From Psilocybe azurescens (taxonomy: Eukaryota; Basidiomycota; Agaricomycetes; Agaricales; Agrocybaceae): DNA of 64,000 bases. Location: the NCBI GenBank assembly GCA_023853785.1, contig JAJIRX010000069.1, positions 1 to 64,000 of the forward strand, in the 5' to 3' direction. The notes under the pieces are model-generated. The model was not told the origin of the DNA, did not search any database, and saw nothing but the letters and a program-made list of their open reading frames with translations. A program made the translations under genes and the position numbers. This document shows, piece after piece, positions 1-13,121 of the stretch (within the stretch, counting starts at the first letter, position 1; the number at the start of each line of letters is the position of its first letter).

Positions 1-569
1 CACGTCTCGCACACTCCTGTACGTCTTGGGAATGAAGTTATAGCGAGAGGACACTGGTAGTCTCCGGATAGGTCTCCCTACGTCCACATTATCCATGAGA
101 TTTAAAGGAAGTCTCCCATGTGTCAAAAAAGCTGGTTCATTGAAGTCGACGGCGACATTTTCCGCGCTGAAAGCAGGAGTGATCGATATCTGGAGACTTC
201 TGAAGCGTGTCACCTTTGAGACTTCGGTGATGATGCGGGAATAATTCTCTCGTGTAATGCCTGGAGGAATTTTCTACATTTTCGAGAGGAAGTGGAGAGG
301 AACGTTGAAGAACAATTCGAACCCAGTCAGGCGATGATTTCCACGACTCTGATAGCACCGGCCCTAGCCATATCAGAGGAGTCTGAATAGCCAACACTCT
401 CCATCGTTGGTTGACCTGCGCACTGTGTCTTGCTGTCTCTGCGCGAAGTTCTAACGAGTCGTTACGGCAAAATGTTATCTGCGGATGCCAGGATAAAGAT
501 GAATTGAAGCATCTCGTCATGTAGGCACGAGACTGGCGCCATGTTCTGGATTGACGAAGACTCAGACAT
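1..569 (-). CDS. F-box protein, 5' part (runs off the left edge)
   Basis: Reading down from ATG 569-567, the protein has a short leader and then an F-box-like start (LHDEMLQFIFILAS). After a break come the typical second half (QVNQRWRVLAIQTPLIW) and a strand containing RSSPLPLE, as in agaricomycete F-box/LRR proteins that recruit substrates to SCF ubiquitin ligases. The order 'LP.E...IF', 'VC.RWR..A...P.LW', 'W+.RS...PL' is a family hallmark. The first and second parts lie in different frames. They join if the A4 run at 469-472 is one base too long, so the gene may be intact in the organism. The LRR-like remainder continues past position 1. The F-box assignment is inferred from motif order, and no substrate can be named. 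Confidence 0.6.
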
Positions 570-3142
570 CGAATAATCGTCAATACTCTCCGCAATTGAA
601 GACAGTGGCACTTTCATCCTTTACGGGAAAAGGATGTGGATGTATGTGTACGATGAGCCTCAGACTGTAACTGGTATTATGCGTTAGTGTCGGGACATAA
701 TGAGGTAAGTAGGTCCAGTATTCTCACCAATTACGGGATCTGCGTCCTGCGATAACGACGATTTTGTTTCGTTCGCAACAGGGATAAGGGTTCGAGAGCA
801 AGGGACGTACAACGGTCGATGAGGTAGAGGGTAAAGCTAGCTGAGGAAATGCTAAAGGGGAGTTTAATAACGAACGGCAGCCCTTCTGGGCTGTGAATAA
901 ATTAGGTTTGTCCAAAGAAAGCTTAAGGACTCCTAACACATCATTCCCCATTCGTTTGTCGTATTTCTAAGAATGACAGGTCCCCAGTAGCATCACCCGG
1001 CACGGAATCGTATCTTCACAGGGACCGTGCTGTCTCTAACTTGGAATTCAGACTCAGTAGATTGCAATAACCGATTTGGAACATAAAATCCAGCAACGTC
1101 TCGCAGAAATCCCCTCTCCGGCCAAGAGGTCCGAGTGAAGCAATGTAAACTCTCCAAAACGAGGCAAACAAGTCAGAAAGACAGACGGATGATGTATTCC
1201 TCTATGTGAAAACCGAGGATCCGGAACCAGACACACTCCATGACTCAATGATGAAATGCCATAAAAAATATCGGGGAAGTCTGCGAGGAACGCAATGATA
1301 TGCATGCGTTTTTCTTTTAGGAGATTCAAATGCGAGCCGAAACTATGGGACGAGCTCAGTAGGGATAACATCTGAGCTTATAGGAAAGCTTGGAGCTGGT
1401 ACGCACCCCAACACCAAAGCTCAATATGTTTCCTGAACAGGGCATTTCGGTATACACGTCTAATTCGGAATATCAGGGTACCCGAGCGCGCCAAGTTTGC
1501 AAGGGGGCAAAAACATCATCATTTTCGTTGCATCTGATGACTGGCATCCTGGGACATGTAGGCCGGAAAGCGGCACAAGTGGGCACGACCATAGGCCAAG
1601 CATCTAGTCTCCCAGTCGGTCGACCTTCGGCCAGATGGGATGATATTTGTTGATTGGTGTCTGCAAGCTAAGTACTGATGTCGAAAAAGGCCTGGAAAAA
1701 TCGTGAAGGATTCTCAGATCTTGGCTCCAAGTATCCAACACCGACTTTAGCTATATATGATCTGCCTTTACATACATCTTGGAGTGCACGAGCGCCAGAG
1801 GATAATCCAGGGTTTCTTCGAGTGTCGACTGTGTGACGTTACAAAGTTTATCGTATTCACCGAGTGTGGTCATTGGTTGTAAACAGATTTGGCACCAGAC
1901 AAATACAAGACCTGCTCCCCAGAACGATAAGTGTCTTTACAATTAGTACATTGTACACGAGCGACAGACGATTTACATGCAAGGCTCACACCTTCCTATT
2001 TTGCAATCTTAAAACTATTCCGACCATCACTCTCATATACTATCTAAAATAATACGTTGCTTTATTTTGAGTTGCAGGGCAGTCGACGTGGAGGCTATGG
2101 CTGTGTGGTCTCCGAGATCCTTTAATTTCGTTAAGTGAAGTAGAAGAATCACATCTCTGCAAAGGCGATCAGGCTACAGGATTTGAGAGCGAGTATAGCG
2201 CAACTTACCTCAGCAATATGGTGCGCAGGAGTCGAGTGGTGGCAAGGCGTGGGTTCCCTGCCGCAGCATAATCACAGGTCGATAGGCGCTGGGGAAAGGG
2301 AGATGACCTAGGTTTGACGTGGAAGATATTCGGATTTTCATGGAAAAAGATTTTGTGTGTGAAAATCAGCGAAAACGGCAAGGGTTGAGAATATATTGCT
2401 GACTTATAGTGATAGATGTTCCTCCGCCGTCTTCGGGGTGTTGGCAGGATGTCTCCCACGGTACCACCATCGAGGTTCTTTTGCGAGTCCATAGGATGCC
2501 ACACAACATACTAAAGGTGGAACAAACATAAATAGGAGCACATGCATCCCAGTGTATCCAAGAGTCCAAGCAAACAAGGGTGTTCCATCGGAAAGAAGGC
2601 GAAGTTCCATGAAAGGATAAGACACAATTAGCCTAGGCCCAGATGATGAACAGACTTTAAGCTCATTAGCCAGCGAAAAGGGTGAGTTTATGTTTTAAAA
2701 AATGACAATTTGCTTCAGAGTAGGCGGCTGTACTCCAAGGAGACATGCCGGGTAGCAGTACATGGTCAAGTGCCTACCAAAAGTTCAACTGTGTTTCAAT
2801 GAAACACGTCGTCGACAGCATAAACATGCAAGAAGTTCTGGATATGAATATATCACCCTCCAGGTATATCTAACAGATATTACACTTGGCCAGTGAGCGC
2901 TGAAGCTGAAGTCTGAGGGAGGACGACGATAAGCGAAAATTGATTACAACTTTGTTGACAGTGTTGCAGTTGAAGAAGAGCGTGAGAAAAGACGTGGCAC
3001 GACACGTCGCGAAATGGGCATCCGTTGGGTCACGGCTCGGCATTGTACTATTCTCTCTTTACCACCACTATCTTCATGACCAGTACATCCCTCATTATAC
3101 TCTCATAATACCCATATTTCATATCATCGATAACCCAATACA
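570..3142. other. 2.6-kb stretch without a recognisable gene
   Basis: Only short open frames with no recognisable motif occur here. The most protein-like is on the minus strand at 2404-2625: it contains a hydrophobic segment (MHVLLFMFVPPLVCCVASYG) followed by a Trp/Arg-rich tail, and could be the remnant of a small membrane protein. I see no repeat or transposon termini. Confidence 0.4.
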
Positions 3143-4147
3143 ATGGCTCGTACAAAAAAGGTTTCTGAACTCGACATCCCCAGCTCAGCCACAAACAACG
3201 CTCGAACACCCAGCCCAAGCGCCAGTCGCACACGATCGCCACCTTCACCAGAATCAGAACGCCCTGTAGGACCTCTATCTGTTGCTGTATCCTCAACGAA
3301 CAGAGACGTTGTGAAAGTAAATAACGCAAATGCGACGGAGCTTAAGAATGCCTGTGATGATGCTGTAAAACGTGTGAGTGACTGGACATACTTTCATGCT
3401 TTGACTTTGTCGCATTGTTCTGCGAAACGGTCGAACTTTCCTCGAGAGTTTCTCCTACTGGTATCTAAGTTTAAGCCATGCGTACTGAACGATTCCCTCT
3501 ACTTCCATTCCAGTATTTGTCGCGGCCAGAACTTTTCAAACAAATACACCTTCACACAGATGTGCGTCTTGGGCTTGGATGGTTGAGTGTTTTCGTGGCC
3601 GCGGGTACGGCTCTGTATGGATATAAGATTGACTTCGAAACGTCGAAACCTGTCGTTTCGATTGGACTTGTAATGTGAATCCTTTCCTCTCCTATAAACA
3701 CCCTGAAGGTCTTATATGTTTTCACATAGATATATTTTCTTGACAGTGGTGCAAACTCTCTACGCCTACTTTATTGAAGGCAATACCATCTTTGTAGGAA
3801 AAAGAAAATCGTTTTCAAAGCGGGTCAGTTTTTCGTTATCTCACTTTGGTCCAACATTCATGTCATGATCATAGATTATAACTGAACGTATACACCTTAC
3901 ATCATCAACAATACCCGCAACCCAATCGTCAACATCATTATCACCTTCAAACTCACCCTCGTATCAACTCGCTGTGTCATATGTACGCTCCACCAACGGC
4001 GGCAAATCGCTCCTCGCCAAAGGGCGGACAAAAGCCGCACAGACGTACAGCTCCTTCTTTGACGAGCAAGGAACCATGGACCAAGAAAGATTTGAGCGCT
4101 GGGTAGGAGAGCTAGTTGAGCAAGGCATGGATGGGAAGTCAGCATGA
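3143..4147 (+). CDS. SPC2: Signal peptidase complex subunit 2 (Spc25 family)
   Basis: This is the non-catalytic subunit of the ER signal peptidase complex, which cleaves signal peptides from secretory proteins. Four exons (3143-3373, 3514-3674, 3730-3823, 3875-4147) join in frame to 252 residues, close to the usual fungal length. The N terminus is Ser/Pro-rich. The Spc25 core follows at about residue 55, with 'LHTDVRLGLGW', then two adjacent membrane helices (LSVFVAAGTALYGY and IGLVIYIFLTVVQTLYAYF) separated by a short lumenal turn. The family's C-terminal cytosolic domain starts at NTIFVGKRK and ends in a helix rich in Phe and Glu. The start codon has A at -3 (ACAATGG) and lies just before the conserved body. 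It is one of the few genes here with no frame break. It is convergent with the flavin oxidoreductase downstream. Confidence 0.9.
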
Positions 4148-4507
4148 TACCAAGGCAGCGTCTGTTTTCTAGTTGAACGTTTATTTTACTGAGCGATATC
4201 CCAATACAAAATGTGGGCTTGTGCTATTTATATTTAGCCTTCTTAACCCCTATGATCTACCCTCTATTTTTTCATATCTCTGTGCATTCTCAGAGTCATT
4301 AGGTGTGCACAACGACTCAGCGAAAGTGTATCTCTATTTCAGTTATTAGGACAGGAAGTTGTTTTCATTGAATCAAGACACCTTGCTCAAAATGAAGATG
4401 AACCTTACTATAGATTGTATATGCAATTTGCTATGAATTAGGTGCGTGCGATGTCATTGTTCGTCATTGATCCATCCTTATGTCATACATAATGCATCGT
4501 TATACAG
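4148..4507. other. Convergent 3' intergenic region
   Basis: This AT-rich spacer lies between the stop codons of two convergent genes and presumably carries both 3' UTRs and polyadenylation signals. I see no gene, repeat or structured RNA in it. Confidence 0.6.
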
Positions 4508-6533
<2,026 letters not shown>

Positions 6534-7963
6534 TCAAGCAGTCATTTCCTCGTCGCCTTTTGGCTTATTGGTTCCTATACCACGCCTGCCTATTCCCGCG
6601 AATCCCCACCCGATCTGTTTAGCGGTCTGGATCTCCACTCCGAGCTCCTCTGCCATTGCCCACGCCTGGCCAGGATTTTTCACAAACTGACGGCCCACGA
6701 AAATGACGTCAGCGCTACCGGAGTCCAGAACGCTCTGTGCGTCTTTGCCGCTATGCAGTGCTCCAACGGCGCCAACAAGTAATTTGTCTCCCACGGCCTT
6801 CTTGGCCGCAGCAGCAAGGAATACTTGGTACTGTGGGCCAGGCCGAATTTTCTGGCGACAGTCGACCCCTCCTGCAGAGACGTCAATTAAGTCGACGCCG
6901 TGCTCAGCGAGGATTGGAGCTATTCTGGCGGTATCCTCTTCTCGCCACGATGGTTCCTCAGGCGCGACCTCTTCTAGCCAATCTGTTCCTGATACTCTGG
7001 AGATGTGGATTAGGTCGAAAGAGTATTGATCAGATAGAAGACTTCAAACGGCTTACCTCACGAATAGGGGCATATCCTTTGGGATGACCTCTCTGATGGC
7101 ATCCACGATTTCGATAGTCAATCGTATTCTATTCTCAAAGCTTCCTCCGTATTGGTCTGTGCGCTTGTTGCTTGCTGGGCTTGCAAACGACGATAAAAGG
7201 TACCCATGAGCCATGTGGACCTCGATGACGTCGAATCCAGCAGTCACTGCCCGCTTTGCTGCCTGGACAAAGCCATCGGTGATCCTCTTAATCCCATCTA
7301 CGGTCAATTCGCGAGGCTGCGGATATGATGGGTGGAACTGAACTGCCGACGGACCCCAAACATTGTCTGGCCAGCCGCCTTCTTCTACTGAAGCAATTGG
7401 ATTACCCTCAAGGTAAGGTGCGCTGGTCGAGCCCTTGCGTCCTGAGTGGAAGAGCTGGATGGCCATCTTTTGGCCTTGCGAGTGGGCCAATTCTATGATC
7501 TTTGCTAGGCCCTCGATGTGCTCATCCGACCATAGTCCAAGATCTCCAGGAGTGATACGACCTTCTGGCAATACGGCTATTCCTTCGGCAAAGCTTAATC
7601 CTGGACCTCGTGTAAAGATTCCGCCGACTGGAAGATGAATGAGTCTCGATTCAAGAATAAATGTTATACCCAACGTACGGTGGGCAAGATGCCAAGGGGT
7701 AACGAATCCATCCTCTCCTGAGTATTGACACATGGGAGACAGCTTTGGAAAAATGGCGTCAATTGATCTCAAACTAAACGCATATCGACTTTAAAGGACT
7801 CAACGAAGATTCTATTCTGGAACTCAACCCCACGGATTTTTAGAGGTTGGAAGAGCGTCGGAATGGTTTTGCCATTTCTTTGTGGAACAACTGCTGCTCC
7901 AGCAGGAGGTGTCTGAAGCGGCGTGAAATAAGATACATTCGGTGCGCGAGTGTCGAGGACCAT
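6534..7963 (-). CDS. NADH:flavin oxidoreductase, OYE/YqjM-like, copy 2
   Basis: This is the intact tandem paralogue of the preceding flavin oxidoreductase. Four exons (7963-7805, 7742-7679, 7627-7057, 6996-6534) join without a break. Introns sit after NRIF, inside the His-Leu-Gly turn and after PLFVR, exactly as in copy 1, and exon 2 is 64 nt in both. Signature residues are the Cys in [25 protein letters not shown], the catalytic-region [34 protein letters not shown] and VIFVGRQF. It probably reduces enones or similar electrophiles in the cytosol, but the substrate cannot be read from sequence. The C terminus has a short Gly/Lys-rich tail that copy 1 lacks. The start was chosen by alignment with copy 1; an in-frame upstream Met (8083) exists, but its extension is not conserved. 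Confidence 0.9.
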
Positions 7964-9324
7964 TCTGATTGCAAACGCTAATGCAGGAAAATAGAACTGT
8001 GTGCCGTATTTATTGGTCTCTCCAAATACGCCCGAGAATGACGCCACCGATACGAAGTTACTTCGTAATCTTTGCCTCTGCATGCAGCATTCTTGAATGA
8101 AAAGTTCGACTGGGACTCTCCCGTTTCAATTTCCATTCGTAGTTTGTTCGGCGGATCAACATTATCAAGACAACCAGGCAGGTGCAGCTATCATATGATG
8201 ATAAAGCTGTTTATAATCGTTGTCACCGTTTTATCACCATTACAAATCGATCGCTGTCGCTCTACTGATGATAAAAGACAACTTCTAACCCCAATAACGT
8301 TATCAATCACAGCTCGCACAACTTTATTGTGCCGCAGCTAGTGTGATTTTAAACGTATCTCACTTGTCATTTAAACTCCTCTGAAGTTCTATAATTAAAA
8401 GAATCTGTGACCGAGCTTGTAGGTGTTTGTGGGTGTCAGATTGCCAATGCTGAGCTATAAATTTGGGTTGAGTGATTAGCGATCGTACCACATAGCTGTA
8501 TTTACAGATGGCAACTATGGTTTGCTTGTACTGCCAAAATTTATACAGTGTGAGCATGTTTGAGACTCGGCATTCGGATTCATGAACTCGCGGGTCATTT
8601 CTATCCAAACGTGAGCGATCTTACGGATGAATGGCTGGACGGATGACGATTTCACCGTCCAATTTACGAAACTCGCCGGTTTGAGTGCGTTCATGGCTTT
8701 TGAGGATGATTTATTAACGCCATGGGATAAAGAATATCGACATTTTCCAATATTGCAGGCGGAAGGAAATTTTATCTAATAGTGATAGGATTGTTGGTGG
8801 CAATGTATTTTACCAATTTGCCTGCTACGGTCTCTTCGAAACTCAAAGTACGTTTGTTCTTAGTAAATAAAGACTCGTAATTACGTCATTTGTTCAGTAG
8901 AGTACCTTGTAGTTACAATATAAGTCCTCAGTTATGACTGGAATTTATAGTTTGTAACCTGCCATTGAGCTATTCAACCTGATGGAAAGAATGCTACAGC
9001 GCCGTGCTATTTTCAGGTATTTTTTCAGATTGATTCTGAACTTCATTGGAGTTTAATTGTTTAATACCACCATTTGGCGCTCAATCTTGTTCTGTTGTTG
9101 GGGGATCCCTTTACAGCCTCTACAATGATCCAAATTACTATGCATGCGAGCCGTTTGATTAACGCAAACATGTACTAGTACTTATCAAGACTAAAGGCAA
9201 AGGAGAAAATAGATAAACAAGAAGTCAAGCATTTTATGTCTAAGTACTCTGGTTGGAGAAGATTCGGAGCAAAGAGTATATAACTCAATGTCAAAATGTT
9301 CTCGACGTGCTTGCAACTTAATAT
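7964..9324. other. 1.4-kb AT-rich intergenic region
   Basis: No open frame here shows a recognisable domain. The region includes the promoter of OYE copy 2 and the 3' flank of the DUF3455 gene. It is notably AT-rich, and I see no repeats. Confidence 0.5.
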
Positions 9325-10233
9325 TTAAACAGATCCTCCAAAGCCATCTGTTCAGATACTTGGATTTAACGAATGAATCAGGGTTTAAGAGTGTTTAACT
9401 TACAGTACAAGGCAGTGTATTTGACTTGAATGTCTTTAGAACCAACGGTGCACTTGATAGAACAGTCAGATCAAAAGAGTTTCCATAAATAAACACAGTA
9501 CTCACAGATGCAGGAGGCTGTCCAAGGCGGGTCTGAACTCGGTAGACTTGTTTAGCAAGGTTTCCAGTTAAGGAACCAAGCTGTACCCAGTCAATATCCT
9601 GGCTTCCAGTTGGGGCGGAAGCGCCGTTGACTTTGGCAGCCACCACAAAAGCGTCGGATTTACCGGCATCAGCTCCTTGGGAGGTAAAATCCCATTTGGG
9701 GTCGATCCCTGAGCCGGTGATAGGATTGGTCACGTAATAGTGTTGACCTTGACAAAAGATGAGTTTTTGCAATCATTGACAATACGTGGATTTCTCACCA
9801 AGAACTGAATCTGTGGAGAATCCGTGTAGTGTAGAGATAACCTCTGAAACTGGTAATGAAGGAGGTGCGATCTCCCAAGCAGCACTGACTATTCCAGGCA
9901 AGGACGAAAATATCGGGGTGTTGTAGACGCATGAGGCATCGAACAGCTCGGCCAATGCCCCAACATTGCTGATCATGATATATTAGAATATGGATGACTA
10001 TAATCCGTACGCTCTACTCACGTATAAGTGCCTGTGCTACTGCAGGTATAATTCTGAGTGCCAATTGCGATGCCGACGAAGGACGCTGGTGATGACGGAG
10101 CCACAAGTGGAGATGGCAGATTTAAAAGTTTTACGCCGCTTAGACTGCAGCCTGAGCGCTTCAAAACAAGCCCTGAGACATTGAGAAGAGGTGCCAAGGC
10201 TGCTAAAGAAAGGAGTGTGATGAAAGCAAGCAT
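9325..10233 (-). CDS. Secreted DUF3455 family protein
   Basis: Five exons (10233-10022, 9968-9799, 9747-9506, 9452-9404, 9347-9325) splice in frame to 231 residues. The first 20 or so residues are a signal peptide (MLAFITLLSLAALAPLLNVSG). The mature part shows the DUF3455 pattern: GIAIGTQNYTCSSTGTYTNV, then ALAELFDASC, then HYYVTNPITGSGIDPKWDF, then GSQDIDWVQL and a Gln/Pro/Pro turn. A 49-nt exon supplies CTVGSKDIQVKYTALY and the last exon ends in YGFGGSV. The terminal exons are invisible to a simple open-frame scan, because the apparent frame runs through the intron at 9505-9453. Many fungal members are mislabelled malate dehydrogenase. The function is unknown; a secreted or wall location is inferred from the signal peptide. 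Confidence 0.78.
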
Positions 10234-13121
10234 CTTTTGAGTTGAGAATGTGAAGCAAAGGGCTTCGAAAGACAGGGGGAAATGTCTTGGAGTACTTGTA
10301 CCAACTTATGCGCCACTTTATACGTTTCTTATAGCCGCTAATATCTCATATACTGGAGTTATCTCCGACTGCGAAGCCGCCATGATATCACCGGGTGAGA
10401 GAAAATGACTATGAAACTTTAGAAAGGGACACCGATGTTGAACAGAACCCTATATCAGTCATAAATACAACAGATGGCATGAAATGATACGCGCAGCTGG
10501 ACAGCCGAGGCTGACCCATCATCAAGGAATGATTCGAATTGAGGGAAGTCGAAGCTACAAGAGAAGTTGACTGGATGGACGCGGACCGTATTCAATGGGG
10601 GCAAGTGATCAACAAGCGACTTCCAGACTTTATCTGGAACCCCAGCGGAACCCCAAGAACTCGATGTAATTCGAGCATGTCTTTGGTCCAGTCCTCTAAG
10701 ACGCAAGCCATGTAGCTAAAATTTCAGTACCAGTCTCTATCAAAACCTAATATATGGGAACGGAGGCGACTCATAACAAAAAACGATCGCCACTTACAAA
10801 GTTAAAAATAGTTCACAACTGATGTTGTTCTAAAAATAAATATGAAAAGCTGCTCGGCTGTCGATCCCTGAATCCTTCACCGCCCAAAAATACCTTGATG
10901 CTCATGAATTTCCCAGCAAATTACGGAGGCTGCTCACCATTCAGGGGTAAGGACATCATCCGAAATTATATCTCACAATGTCACTTGCCACTCGTTGACA
11001 CTGGAGGCCAGCTTATTCAGCATTGCTTGCAAGTTATATGCTACGGGCAGGCAGGGCTTCTCCAAAGATGAAACATATATGGCTATGGAGCTCTATTCCA
11101 GCTTGTGGTTTCTATCGATTTTGAAACACAAATCACCAGATTTTTTTCTCGGTGCAATTAGCCTGTAAGTTGTGTTTTATGATAATTATCGTTAGCCGCA
11201 GTTTCCGGTATCCTGGGAGACACATTTTTCCCCATTCAAATGATGTGAGACATAATAGCAAGCCAGCGGTAGTATTCGGGCGAGTTACCCAAGAGTCAGC
11301 GACCATTGTGATATATGCTTGACTGAGAACTTTTAAAATTTGTGGAGTAAGCGTCCATAGGTGTCTTTGAAACTACCCAGTTAGAATTACGTACAAACGG
11401 AGCCTAGTCCATCTCGTGAGGGTGTTGGATACTTCTGATCCATATGTGCCTATCTTGACTGGATACAATACGTACACAAGCTTAGGTACTCGTACGAAGA
11501 GCTTTTGTGCCTGAGCTACAATGAAAATTAAGTTCTCATGTAGAGCGCCATCAGTGTACACAGGCTGAATTAGTGGCAGATCCAATACGGACAGTTCTGA
11601 TTTTATTTCAGGTCAACATGACATCTTAATCAAATATCTACTACAGATTAGCCAGAACGATTAAACGTGAGTATCTTAGCCTCTGAAACACGCCACAGCG
11701 GGACTTTAACCGTCTTGAAAATTTATAAATTAAGTATGTAGAAGTGTCTGCCAGGTCAAATTTCGATTTACACCGATCGTGAGAAATTTAAGATTGCTAA
11801 CGCGGGCGCCGAAGGTCAGAAACAGCCGGCACCAAACTTTAAGCTACATATATACGGTAGACGGCTGACTACTGCGGCGGAATTGCAGCCGAAGTTCCTA
11901 ATGAGTACTTTACGCCCTCTGTTTTTGACAGCTAGGGTATGTAGTCATAATTCTTACTGAATATTATATTAGTGAGATAGATTGAAGTCATGCTTTCTCA
12001 CGGTAGATTCAAAGTCTTAAAGTGAATGGTGCCACACAATCTGAAGCCATACTTTCAACGGACCTTGTTTTGTATGCTTTTCATGTGTGTAAATACCCAA
12101 ATAAATGCTTTTTAGTGGAATATTTACATTATCCACAACTGTCGAGATTTTGAAGGCCAAGGCAGAAGTCCGCGGTCCGCATTTGGTACACACGTGAGTT
12201 ACGGACTTTGACTCTTTCGCCGATCAAAGCGGCTACTCAAATTTAGCAAGGCCATCTTCCACACTCGCCGTCCCCTGTCCTTTCTCGCTAGAGTGTCTAG
12301 TATCCATGAATATGGGGCATATCTTGGGCATCTCACCATGGAAAGCTTTGGTTCCTGAATGCATATTTCATGAAGTTCAACAATCGTTTGCCCTGAACCT
12401 CTACGCTCTTCCAAAATGTAGGAGTGAGACATGGTGTTGCCCTCCTGTATGCATGGAGTTTGGATTTCAGTGGAACTACCGGGCTTTTGCTACAGGTCTT
12501 TGTCGTGTTGTGGGAGGCATGTCGTGAAGCATAGAGCTGCTTAGTGATACCCGGAGCAACTCATTGTCACTCTGTGGGTGCTCCTCAATTAATTGTGCGC
12601 ATTCATAACTCTTGAGTGGGCGGGACATCTTTGACTGCTACCATTATAGTCCATCATTTTTATGAGACACTTTCTGCGGCTCTCCTCCATGCCGAAGATG
12701 GATTAATGATTTTCCCGACCCTATTATTTATAACTCTGCTCATCGTGGTTATCCTGGACGCAGCAAGAATCAATACGCCCAATCCCACAATGCTGTCCTC
12801 GTCCAAAGTACGAGCGACTCGGCTAAGGGAGTTGTAGTCACTGTGCGTGAATCCTCTATCTATTATTTAGTACTTCGATGGGAAAATTGAGCGATAATTC
12901 AGCCTAGGAAGGAAATAGATACAATTCTGTTATCTCTTATCCCAACTCTTATCACTTAACGAACTTCTTTCAGTCTTATAAGGCCTTATATGTAGGAAAG
13001 CTTAGCTTCTTTTGTGGTCCTCAGCATGGTCACCGGCTATAACACGGTCTGAACCTAGCTCTCTAGCATAAGAATGAAGCCTAGGGGTTCTGCTTATCCT
13101 TGAACTTTCATGATCTCCACA
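10234..13121. other. 2.9-kb gene-poor stretch
   Basis: Short open frames occur on both strands (for example 11373-11585 minus and 12616-12837 plus), but none carries a recognisable motif or credible splice partners. The base composition is AT-rich. It may be old degraded sequence; I see no terminal repeats or transposase motifs. Confidence 0.4.

Noticed and set aside
335..350. tRNA B-box-like word on the minus strand (GGGTTCGAATT)
   Set aside because: It falls within the F-box coding frame (DWVRIVLQRS) and has no tRNA fold.
9395..9505. Apparent C terminus of the DUF3455 gene in the frame ending LPCTVS
   Set aside because: The sequence 9505-9453 is an intron. The spliced frame gives the conserved family ending instead.
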